Made by a program: the position numbers and the translations under genes. Shown here in pieces: positions 46,581-54,163 of a DNA stretch of 64,000 bases. Each line of letters starts with the position of its first letter. The first letter of the stretch is position 1. A model generated the notes under the pieces. The model ran no database searches. It saw only the letters and a program-made list of their open reading frames with translations, and was not told the DNA's origin. Source of the stretch: Pseudomonas sp. B20(2017) (GTDB taxonomy: Bacteria > Pseudomonadota > Gammaproteobacteria > Pseudomonadales > Pseudomonadaceae); the NCBI RefSeq assembly GCF_002113125.1, contig NZ_NEJP01000003.1:124001-188000 (forward strand), read 5' to 3'.

Positions 46581-46879
46581 GCTCGCTCCTGATCGAAATA
46601 CCCGGGAACGGATCGCGCGCCGTGTTCGAACACGTCTGCACTGCGGCTCCGCCCTGAAATCACCCACGCGTCCACGCGCAATGAGCCTTTCCAGAAAACG
46701 AAACCGACGAAAAAAATTTAGTCGGCCGCAGACCCGTTTCGAGCCGCAATCACGGAGAAAGGACAAATCGACGACAAATTTTCTACATTTTTCGCTTCAT
46801 GATTTGTCGGGCTGAAACGTCTTGTTTAGAGAGAGCACGAAAAACCTTTCCTGATCAGGCTCTGAAAAGGAGTAATCGC
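46581..46879. promoter_or_regulatory. divergent region pvdQ / Fur-like gene
   Basis: Within 46698-46720 the minus strand reads TAAAT, 15 bases, CGT, close to the PvdS iron-starvation box (TAAAT-N16-CGT) but one base short. Three copies of GACAAAT occur at 46762-46768, 46773-46779 and, inverted, 46802-46808. The first two are 11 bp apart and the last two form an extended 8-bp inverted repeat (CGACAAAT/ATTTGTCG). These are likely regulator sites. Confidence 0.5.
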
Positions 46880-47257
46880 ATGTACAACCCGCAACTACCA
46901 TCGGACGGTAGCCAGCCACCACAAGGAGCTTCCATGGGTTCGCACGCCGGCGTATTCGGACAACGGATCGAGCGCCATGGCAATGAGCGCATCCGGTTGC
47001 TGCTCAAGAGCTTCGGCCTGCGCACCAGTCTGATACGGCTGAAAGTCATCGACGCCCTGCTGGTCGCCGCCGAGGACGACCGTCGCCTGGGCGTTCGTGG
47101 CGTACACAGCCAGTTGCTGGATCTGGACATTCCACTGTCCTTTCTCAGCGTGCGGGAAGTTTTGAAGCGCCTGTGCGCCGAAGGCGTGATCACCTTCAAC
47201 GCCGACAAGAGCTACACCCTGCATCCACAGGCTGCCGCCGTGCTCAACAGCGATTGA
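46880..47257 (+). CDS. Fur-like winged-helix protein (no metal-binding dimerisation domain)
   Basis: This 125-residue protein looks like the DNA-binding half of a Fur-family regulator: 'FGLRTSLIRLKVIDALLVAA' parallels the Fur start, and 'FLSVREVLKRLCAEGVITFN' corresponds to the recognition helix. The C-terminal dimerisation domain with metal-binding His/Cys is absent. The protein has no Cys and few His residues. In P. fluorescens such a gene is often labelled 'Fe2+/Zn2+ uptake regulation protein' (my recollection). Two starts are plausible: ATG at 46880 (AAGGAG at 46867-46872) and ATG at 46934 (AAGGAG at 46923-46928). It is divergent from pvdQ. Confidence 0.75.
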   Translation: MYNPQLPSDGSQPPQGASMGSHAGVFGQRIERHGNERIRLLLKSFGLRTSLIRLKVIDALLVAAEDDRRLGVRGVHSQLLDLDIPLSFLSVREVLKRLCAEGVITFNADKSYTLHPQAAAVLNSD

Positions 47258-47275
47258 CGCGTCCGGCATACGCCG

Positions 47276-47464
47276 TCAAGGCTTGACCTTGCGGCGCATC
47301 ACACCATTGATCACCACGACAACCACCGCCACACCGATGGCGATGTACTGGAATGTCTGTTCACTGATCTTTCCGGCATTCTGCAGCCAGGACAGACCAA
47401 GCATGATTGCCAATACCGCGAGGGCGATCAAAATCGAATATATCAAGCGTTGTTTATGGGTCAT
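47276..47464 (-). CDS. small two-helix membrane protein
   Basis: This 62-residue protein has two hydrophobic helices (about residues 8-27 and 37-55) and a basic tail RRKVKP. The start at 47464 is chosen because AGGAA precedes it and the first helix follows at once. Function unknown. It lies convergent to the Fur-like gene with a short gap. Confidence 0.65.
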   Translation of the reverse strand: MTHKQRLIYSILIALAVLAIMLGLSWLQNAGKISEQTFQYIAIGVAVVVVVINGVMRRKVKP

Positions 47465-47621
47465 TACAGGTTCCTGAACCGTTGGAATGTATCGGGTTTG
47501 TATCGAAGTCGATGCCATGCGCTTACCGTTTCACGGGGATGCGCCGCGGTAAACGGGGTCTCATGTTACAGCCGATCAAGAGCTTTGGCTTCAAGCGGCT
47601 TAAACCATGAGGATCTTTGAA

Positions 47622-47762
47622 ATGCTGCGTCGAATCACCTGGCTGATTCCTGTCCTTGCACTGCTCACCCTGAGCGGCTGCATCATCTTTCCCCACGGCG
47701 GCTGGCATGGCGACCATCGCCACTATGCGCCGCAGGGTCCGGGTTATTACTACCATCGCTAG
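47622..47762 (+). CDS. short lipoprotein rich in His, Gly and Tyr
   Basis: ATG at 47622 opens a 46-codon frame ending in TAG at 47760-47762, with AGGA 8 bases upstream. The product has a lipoprotein signal (LALLTLSGC, Cys20) and a mature part of about 27 residues with HGGWHGDHRHY and GYYYHR, giving six histidines. Small His-rich lipoproteins of this sort are common in pseudomonads. Function unknown; metal binding is possible. It ends about 65 bases before a strong terminator. Confidence 0.6.
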   Translation: MLRRITWLIPVLALLTLSGCIIFPHGGWHGDHRHYAPQGPGYYYHR

Positions 47763-47826
47763 ACCCTGTCACTGAAGGGACACCCGCGTGCGCCCAATCA
47801 AATGCAACAACTGATTTAGTGTCAGC

Positions 47827-47856
47827 AAAAATGCCCACAGGATTGTGGGCATTTTT
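47827..47856 (+). terminator. rho-independent terminator after the small lipoprotein gene
   Basis: AAAAATGCCCACA and TGTGGGCATTTTT form a perfect 13-bp inverted repeat with a GGAT loop and a T run. Confidence 0.9.
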
Positions 47857-47874
47857 CTTAGGACTCGATGGGTA

Positions 47875-47964
47875 ATGTTGTCAGGCATTTCGCCTTCAAA
47901 AGTAGGCATCCGCACCTGAGCAACATCATGAAAACCCGCGTCATAGTCCGTCACAGCAGTGACG
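47875..47964 (+). promoter_or_regulatory. structured leader/operator region of the lux-like operon
   Basis: ATGTTGTCAGG (47875-47885) can pair with CCTGA-G-CAACAT (47915-47926), leaving a single-base bulge. Inside the loop, GCCTTC and GTAGGC (47892-47908) form a smaller hairpin. Further on, CGTCAC (47949-47954) and GTGACG (47959-47964) are a perfect inverted repeat 60 bases before the exporter start, probably an operator. Confidence 0.45.
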
Positions 47965-48024
47965 TAGGAACCTTCTGACCCCGCCTCTACCCTTTGCGCT
48001 CCCTCTCGAACCCTGTGGAAGCGT

Positions 48025-49284
48025 ATGCAAAGAACACTCGTCAAACTCTCACCCCGGTCCACCCTAGGCTTCTGTCTGGCCCTCGTGCTGTTTGAATGGC
48101 TGACCTATATGGCCAGCGACCTGGTCATGCCGGCCATGCTCACCGTGACACAGGACCTGCAGGCCGACGTTCGCCATATTCCCAACGCCTTCAATCTTTA
48201 CCTGATCGGAGGCGTCTGCCTGCAATGGCTGATCGGGCCGCTTTCCGACCGTTTTGGCCGTCGGCCGCTGTTGCTGGCCGGTTGCGCGCTGTTCGGCGCA
48301 ACGTGTGCAGCGACAACGCTGGCGCCCGATATTGAAGTCTTCAACGCGTTAAGGCTTGTGCAAGGTATGGGGCTGGGGTTTGTGGTGGCTGTCAGCTATC
48401 CCGCGCTTCAGGAAGTGTTCTGCGAAGCTGATGCGGTTCGCCTCATGGCGCTGCTCGGCAATGTCGCACTGCTTTCGCCCTTGATCGGGCCCTTGCTTGG
48501 CAGTCTGCTGCTGGAATGGCTCAGTTGGCGCGAACTGTTCCTCGGCCTGGGCCTGGCTGGCGGACTTGCATGGATCGGACTGTATGCCTGCATGCCTGAA
48601 ACGATCGGGGTGGTCCGTCGGGATGGTAGCCAGCACGCACCGATTGCCTTTTCCCTCCGCCAGATCAGTACGCGCTACCTTGCTCTGCTGCGCAACCGGA
48701 CATTTCTCGGGACTTGCGTCGCACTTGGCCTGATGAGCCTGCCATTGATCGCCTGGATCGGCCTTGCACCACTGTTGCTGATCCAGTCGCTGGGCCTGAC
48801 AACCCGGGAATATGCCCTGTGGCAGATTCCAGTCTTCTCGGCGGTCATGGCCGGTAATCTGATCCTCGACCGACTGCTGGCCACACGTGAACTGCCGCAA
48901 TTGATTCGCCTGGCGTTGTGGCCGTTTTGCCTGGGTCTGCTGACCCTGGTGGTGGCCGCGATGACAAGCCTCCCCCTCATCGCAGTGATTGCCGGCCTCG
49001 CGCTATACGCCGTGGGCCTGGGCATGAGTAACGCTGCGTTATACCGGCTGGCGCTGTTTTGCAGCGATGACGGCAAAGGCCTGGTTTCCTCCGCTATCGG
49101 CATGATTTCGATTGCCGTGATGGGCATCGGCGGTTGGTTGATTGCCGCCATCGGCGGTGGTCTGCGTCTCGAATTCTTCGCCCTTTGGGCCGCCCTCGGC
49201 GGCCTGCTCAGCCTGCCCCTGCTTAACCGGTTTCTACCTGCTCCGGCAGCGGCGACCGTTCAACATAATGATAAGGACGTCTGA
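48025..49284 (+). CDS. MFS multidrug exporter, MdfA-like
   Basis: This 419-residue 12-helix protein closely follows the MdfA pattern: 'LFEWLTYMASDLVMPAML' (helix 1, with acidic and Tyr residues as in MdfA helix 1), 'GPLSDRFGRRPLLLAG' (the MFS loop 2-3 motif) and 'ALGLMSLPLIAWIGLAP' (helix 7 region). Such antiporters export cationic or zwitterionic compounds with protons. Its stop overlaps the LuxE start (TGATG at 49282-49286), so it is translated with that gene. In the operon it probably exports or gives self-resistance to the cluster product. Confidence 0.88.
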   Translation: MQRTLVKLSPRSTLGFCLALVLFEWLTYMASDLVMPAMLTVTQDLQADVRHIPNAFNLYLIGGVCLQWLIGPLSDRFGRRPLLLAGCALFGATCAATTLAPDIEVFNALRLVQGMGLGFVVAVSYPALQEVFCEADAVRLMALLGNVALLSPLIGPLLGSLLLEWLSWRELFLGLGLAGGLAWIGLYACMPETIGVVRRDGSQHAPIAFSLRQISTRYLALLRNRTFLGTCVALGLMSLPLIAWIGLAPLLLIQSLGLTTREYALWQIPVFSAVMAGNLILDRLLATRELPQLIRLALWPFCLGLLTLVVAAMTSLPLIAVIAGLALYAVGLGMSNAALYRLALFCSDDGKGLVSSAIGMISIAVMGIGGWLIAAIGGGLRLEFFALWAALGGLLSLPLLNRFLPAPAAATVQHNDKDV

Positions 49285-50414
49285 TGTTCCATTTCCCCAA
49301 AAGCGATGCGCTGTGCGCGTTGACGCAACCCTATTGTCCGGATTTCGTACCGGACGGTCTGTTCAACCAGGCCATGGCCGAGATCAGCCGATTCCACAGC
49401 CTTCACACCCCAGGCTACGAGCACTGGCTGAAGGCTAACGGGCTGACCGTGGACAACCTAGACAGTCTCGACGACTGGTCCCGTCTGCCGCCCATATTCG
49501 CGAGCTTTTTCAAGCAGCAACAGTTGCTCAGCGCCACGGGTAAAACCGCAATCGAGCTGACATCTTCGGGCACCAGCGGTCAGAAAAGCCGCATGCGCTA
49601 CGACGAGCGCAGTCTGGGGGCTGCCCAGTACATGGTCGAACGCATTTTCCACCACTATGACTGGGTCACCCCGCATACGCCCTGCAACTATTTACTTCTG
49701 AGCTATGAGCCTGAGGGGGCGATCAGCCTGGGAACCTCCTTTACCGACCAGTTTCTGTGCCGGTTCGCGCCGGCCAATCGAGTGGCTTATGCCCTGCGCC
49801 GTACCGGCAGCGGCCATGCATTCGACGGCTTTGGCGTCATCGCTGCGCTGCAATCCTTTGCCGAAGAAGGCCTGCCGGTGCGAATTTTCGGCTTCCCTGC
49901 TTTTCTCTGGCAGACCCTGCAACGCATGCAGGCCACCGGGGTGGCAGACCTGCAACTGGCGCCGGGCTCGCTGGCACTCTTCGGGGGTGGCTGGAAAACC
50001 CATGCGGCTCAAGAAATCCCTCGTCAACAACTGTACGAACACATCCACCGACAACTGGGCCTTGAGACCTCCCGCTGCCGGGACGGTTACGGCGCGGTCG
50101 AACACCCGGTGCCTTACCTCGAATGTGCTCACCATCATTTCCATGTTCCCGTCTATTCGAAGGTATTTGTGCGCAATCCATCCGACTCCACAGTATTTCC
50201 GTATGGCCGTCAGGGCTTGCTGAGCTTTGTCTCGCCTTACATTTCGTCGAGTCCGGCACATGCGGTGGTCATGAGCGATCTCGCCACCCTGCATCCAGGC
50301 GCCAGCTGTGGCTGTGGTCTGTCCACAGACTGGTTCGAACTGCACGGCCGCGCCGCCACCACCGCTGGCCGTAGCTGTGCCATGGCCGCCTCTGAACTGC
50401 TGGGGAAGCACTGA
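49284..50414 (+). CDS. LuxE-type acyl-protein synthetase
   Basis: This 376-residue ANL-superfamily enzyme has the adenylation motif TSSGTSGQKS at 93-102 and a cysteine at 365 (RSCAMAASELLGKH). That position matches the acyl-accepting Cys of LuxE (about 362-364 in luminous Vibrio and Photobacterium, from memory). LuxE activates a fatty acid with ATP, loads it on its own Cys and hands it to LuxC. Length is exactly that of LuxE (about 370). A single base separates its stop from the LuxC-ligase fusion gene. The substrate may be a fatty acid or another carboxylic acid; no luciferase genes are present. Confidence 0.87.
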   Translation: MFHFPKSDALCALTQPYCPDFVPDGLFNQAMAEISRFHSLHTPGYEHWLKANGLTVDNLDSLDDWSRLPPIFASFFKQQQLLSATGKTAIELTSSGTSGQKSRMRYDERSLGAAQYMVERIFHHYDWVTPHTPCNYLLLSYEPEGAISLGTSFTDQFLCRFAPANRVAYALRRTGSGHAFDGFGVIAALQSFAEEGLPVRIFGFPAFLWQTLQRMQATGVADLQLAPGSLALFGGGWKTHAAQEIPRQQLYEHIHRQLGLETSRCRDGYGAVEHPVPYLECAHHHFHVPVYSKVFVRNPSDSTVFPYGRQGLLSFVSPYISSSPAHAVVMSDLATLHPGASCGCGLSTDWFELHGRAATTAGRSCAMAASELLGKH

Positions 50415-50415
50415 T

Positions 50416-52851
50416 ATGTACCTGATCAACGGACAGCTTCACGCCGACCGCACCCTCGAAGCCGCACTGCAACAGCTTTATCTGGATCTGCCAGAACGAT
50501 TGGCCAGAACACTCGACACAGCGACCGTGCTGGGCGCAGCCGCCACTTTTGCAGAACGTCTGCAAGACCCGGACAGGGCATTGCCCATCGAGCCCGAGCA
50601 ACGCCGGTCACTGTTCGAGTTCTGCCAACCCGATGCCCTGCGACGCAAACTTGAGCGCGAACTCGGCGAGCAACCGGGCACGCTGCGTCGCATCGATTAT
50701 CACCAGCCGCGTTTTGAACGCTGGAGCCCGCTGGGGCTGGTGGTTCACATCACCCCCGGCAACGCACCGCTGCTGGCCTTCTGCGCCGTGATCGAAAGCC
50801 TGCTGGCCGGCAACGTCAACTGGCTGCGCCCCAGCAGCAGCGACCAAGGCCTTACCGCCCGGTTGCTCCATGCCCTGGCGCAATGCGACGTTACGGGACA
50901 GATCGCGGGGCATATCGCGGTCATTCCGGCGTCCACTGACCGCATCGGTCAATTGTGCCAGCGAGCCAATGGTGTTTCGGCATGGGGCGGCGAATTGGCG
51001 CTACAAGCCATCCGCGAACAACTTCCCGCCGGATGCCGCTGGATCGACTGGGGGCACCGAATCAGCTTTGTTTACCTCACCCCAGAGTCAGCCTCGGCGC
51101 AGGCGCAGGCGCAGGCGCTGGATGCGGTGGCGGATGAAGTCTGCCGCCTCGACCAGCAAGCTTGCTCCAGCCCACAGTGGCTGCTGGTGGACAGCAATAA
51201 CGAGGATGTTCTGCGCACCATCGGTGAGGGTTTGGCAAAGGCGTTCGAACGCCGGGCCCAACGCTGGCCGGCCCTGGTGCCGTCGGTTCAGGAAGCTTCG
51301 GAAATCACCACCCGTGTCGCAATGGCGCAACTGGCTTACAGTTTTTCCGGCACCGCCGGCCACGTCTGGCAGGCGCCGGACTGGCAGGTGATCTGGACCC
51401 ATGACCGGCAGCTCGGCCCCTCGCCGCTGTTTCGCAGTGTGCTGCTCAAGCCGCTGCCACGTGCGCAGATCACCAAAGCCTTGTTGCCTTGGCGAAACGT
51501 GCTGCAAAGCTGCGCTTTGATCTGCTCTGAACATGAAACTGCCGATCTGTCGCAGACGTTGATCGCGGCCGGCGTCACGCGAATCACCCCGATCGAATCG
51601 ATTCACGAAGGTTACGAGGGTGAACCTCACGACGGCGTTTATGCCTTGCAGCGTTTGAGTCGACGGGTATCGGTCAGCCTGCCCGTTACGACGCTGAACG
51701 CCCTCGCCACACTTGATCCCCTGCCGACACCACCCTGCGTGGCAGGCCTGCCCATCATGAGCAAAGAAGCCTTTGTCGCCCGCCCGATCAATCCAGCGGC
51801 CCGTTTGTACTTCCGCTCGGGCGGCAGCAGCGGAACACCGGCACTGTCAGGTTTCAGCTATCGCGATTTCCATCGCCAGATGCGCGCTGCCGCCGACGGC
51901 CTGTTTGCGGCGGGTCTCGATCCGGGTAGCGACCGGGTGATGAATCTGTTCTTCAGTGGCGGTTTGTATGGCGGCTTCTTCAGCTTTTCCAAAGTGCTGG
52001 AGCTGCTGGGTGTAGCCCATCTGCCAATGGGGGCGCCAGCCGATGACGACTACCGTGAAATCGCCCGGTTGATCATCGATCAGCGCGTGACCACGCTGGT
52101 CGGCATGCCGAGCACCCTCCACCGCCTGTTTCTCAACGAGCAGGCACGATTGCAGGACTATGGAGGCATCGAAAAAGTCTTCCTTGGCGGCGAACACCCC
52201 GGCGAGCAGAGCCGTGCATTGATGCACAGCTGTGGCGTCAAACTCATCCGGTCGGCGATTTACGGCAGTGTCGACGCAGGGCCGCTCGGCCATGCCTGTC
52301 CGGCGACCCCTGACGGTGTGTTCCATTTGATGAGTGATATCCAGCATCTGGAGATTGTCGGGTTCCAGGCCGATCTCCCGGTGATCGGCGATGAAACCGG
52401 ACGTCTGGTTTTCACCTCCATTGAACGCCAAGGTCAGGACGTCGTGCGATATGACCTTGGCGACAGCGGCCGCTGGATTCCCGGCCAGTGCGCATGCGGT
52501 CTGCCCACTCCGCGCTTCGAGTTGCTGCAGCGTCATGGCCGGCTGATGCGCATCGGCACAGACTTCATTTGCCTGACAACGCTGGCGGAGTGTCTGCAAG
52601 CGGAATTTCAAGTGACCCTGGAGCATGCACCCGACGGTCTCGAGCGCATGCTGTTTCGCAGCCCTTTGCCGCCCGCTGACGTCCAGCGCCGTCTTCAGGA
52701 TTACCCGACCTTGGCGACCCTGATCCAGACCGGACTTCTGACGGTCGACGCAGAAGTCTGTGCAATCGATCGGTTCAGCCGGAACAAGCATAGCGGCAAG
52801 ACGCCGCTGGTGATCGACAACCGGGGCACCCGCCCCGTCTCTGAAGTCTAA
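50416..52851 (+). CDS. LuxC-type acyl reductase fused to a PaaK-like AMP ligase
   Basis: This 811-residue two-domain protein has a LuxC/aldehyde-dehydrogenase-like reductase at residues 1 to about 440 and an ANL (PaaK-type) ligase from about 450. In the LuxC part, HITPGNAPLLAF (about 110-121) and the catalytic Cys250 in QQACSSPQ are visible. In the ligase part, FRSGGSSGTP (466-475) is the ATP-binding loop, and 'HGRLMRIG' near the C-terminus resembles the PaaK C-terminal hinge. LuxC reduces an acyl group to an aldehyde with NADPH; the ligase would activate a second acid. I know of no characterised enzyme with this exact fusion. ATG at 50416 is one base after the LuxE stop. Confidence 0.85.
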   Translation: MYLINGQLHADRTLEAALQQLYLDLPERLARTLDTATVLGAAATFAERLQDPDRALPIEPEQRRSLFEFCQPDALRRKLERELGEQPGTLRRIDYHQPRFERWSPLGLVVHITPGNAPLLAFCAVIESLLAGNVNWLRPSSSDQGLTARLLHALAQCDVTGQIAGHIAVIPASTDRIGQLCQRANGVSAWGGELALQAIREQLPAGCRWIDWGHRISFVYLTPESASAQAQAQALDAVADEVCRLDQQACSSPQWLLVDSNNEDVLRTIGEGLAKAFERRAQRWPALVPSVQEASEITTRVAMAQLAYSFSGTAGHVWQAPDWQVIWTHDRQLGPSPLFRSVLLKPLPRAQITKALLPWRNVLQSCALICSEHETADLSQTLIAAGVTRITPIESIHEGYEGEPHDGVYALQRLSRRVSVSLPVTTLNALATLDPLPTPPCVAGLPIMSKEAFVARPINPAARLYFRSGGSSGTPALSGFSYRDFHRQMRAAADGLFAAGLDPGSDRVMNLFFSGGLYGGFFSFSKVLELLGVAHLPMGAPADDDYREIARLIIDQRVTTLVGMPSTLHRLFLNEQARLQDYGGIEKVFLGGEHPGEQSRALMHSCGVKLIRSAIYGSVDAGPLGHACPATPDGVFHLMSDIQHLEIVGFQADLPVIGDETGRLVFTSIERQGQDVVRYDLGDSGRWIPGQCACGLPTPRFELLQRHGRLMRIGTDFICLTTLAECLQAEFQVTLEHAPDGLERMLFRSPLPPADVQRRLQDYPTLATLIQTGLLTVDAEVCAIDRFSRNKHSGKTPLVIDNRGTRPVSEV
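51097..51118 (+). repeat. short tandem repeat GCGCAG x3.7 inside the LuxC domain
   Basis: The six-base unit GCGCAG repeats three times plus GCGC, encoding alternating Ala-Gln in frame. Unit length is a multiple of three, so copy changes would alter protein length without frameshift. Confidence 0.8.
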
Positions 52852-52861
52852 GGAATGCACC

Positions 52862-54163
52862 ATGAACACAAGGATTGAGTTGAGCGAACTCGTGGCATAT
52901 GCACGCCGGCATTCAAGCTTTTATGCGAGCCACTTCACTGGTGTCCCCGATAACGTCAAGGCACTGGGTGAACTTCCGGTGATCGACCCCATTGCTTTCT
53001 GGAAGGACAGCCAGAACCTCGACCAATGGCCTGTCCTGACCGCCTCGATGGACAACGCATTGGTGTTCAAGACGGGGGGAACCACCAGTGCCGGCAAGTT
53101 TTCAGTCTTTCAACGCCACGAATGGCAAACCATGGTCTCGGCATTCGGTCGCAGTCTTTCCGGGCAATTGTCTGCGGGTGATCGCATCGCCAACCTGTTC
53201 TTTGCCGGCGACCTGTACGCAAGCTTCCTGTTCACTCACGATGCCCTCGCGCACGTTGAGACGGATGTCGTTGAATTCCCCTTCACCGGGCAGGTCGACT
53301 CGAACATTCTGGCCGATGCCATCGTCCAGCACCGGATCAATGTGTTGGCGGGTCTGCCGGCCCATTTTTTGACATTCGCGGCCTGGCTCGAACAGCACAG
53401 CCGGGTACTCGAAGGAGTAACAACCCTGCTTTATGCCGGCGAAAGTCTGTTCCCTGCACAAATGAAACGGTTGGGGCGCGTATTTCCCGCCGCCCGCATT
53501 GCCTCTATCGGTTACGCCAGTGTCGACGCCGGTTTCATGGGGGCCAGTCACCGAGACTGCGCCTTGGGTGAACATCGAGTAGCTGAGGGGCATAGCTTGG
53601 TAGAGATCCTCGATGAACAAACCGGTGAGGCGATTACACAATGTGATCAAGTGGGACGATTGGTGGTGACCAACCTGACCCGCCGACTGATGCCGTTGAT
53701 CCGTTACCCGGTCGGTGACCGGGCCTGCTGGCGAGAGCCGGCCAACACACCTCGGCGCAAATTTGCACTGAGGGGACGTTGCGCCGACAGCCAGCGGTTG
53801 CGCGTGGGAATACTGACCCTCATGCCACAGTCAATCGGCGAGACCGTGCAGCGCCTCACCGGCAGTGACGATTGGCAGTTGGTGATCGAGCAAGACGAAG
53901 GGCGCGACGTCCTGCTCTTGAAATGGGTGCCGGATGCGGCGTCTCCAGTTGGCGAACACGCAGACCGGATGCTGCACCATGCATTGACCGCCGATTATCC
54001 GTTGATCGAGCAGTTGAGCGCTCAGCATCTGCTTGAGTTGCAGATCCGGCGCTGCGCGATTCAGGATCTGTCCCGCCATCCTCGTTCGGGCAAACAGCAG
54101 CGCGTCGTGGATTTGCGCGACTACGACAACCTGCATGCGGAGGATCACCCATGGAAACGCTGA
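52862..54163 (+). CDS. second PaaK-like AMP-forming ligase
   Basis: This 433-residue ANL-superfamily protein has ATP-binding motif VFKTGGTTSAGKF (68-80) and a C-terminal 'ALRGRCADSQRLRVG' of PaaK type. The residues after it lack the C-terminal Cys seen in LuxE, so it probably forms an acyl-adenylate, CoA or amide product, not an enzyme thioester. It starts 10 bases after the fusion gene and overlaps the following GNAT start by 13 bases. Role in the cluster: activation of another building block (inference). Confidence 0.82.
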   Translation: MNTRIELSELVAYARRHSSFYASHFTGVPDNVKALGELPVIDPIAFWKDSQNLDQWPVLTASMDNALVFKTGGTTSAGKFSVFQRHEWQTMVSAFGRSLSGQLSAGDRIANLFFAGDLYASFLFTHDALAHVETDVVEFPFTGQVDSNILADAIVQHRINVLAGLPAHFLTFAAWLEQHSRVLEGVTTLLYAGESLFPAQMKRLGRVFPAARIASIGYASVDAGFMGASHRDCALGEHRVAEGHSLVEILDEQTGEAITQCDQVGRLVVTNLTRRLMPLIRYPVGDRACWREPANTPRRKFALRGRCADSQRLRVGILTLMPQSIGETVQRLTGSDDWQLVIEQDEGRDVLLLKWVPDAASPVGEHADRMLHHALTADYPLIEQLSAQHLLELQIRRCAIQDLSRHPRSGKQQRVVDLRDYDNLHAEDHPWKR

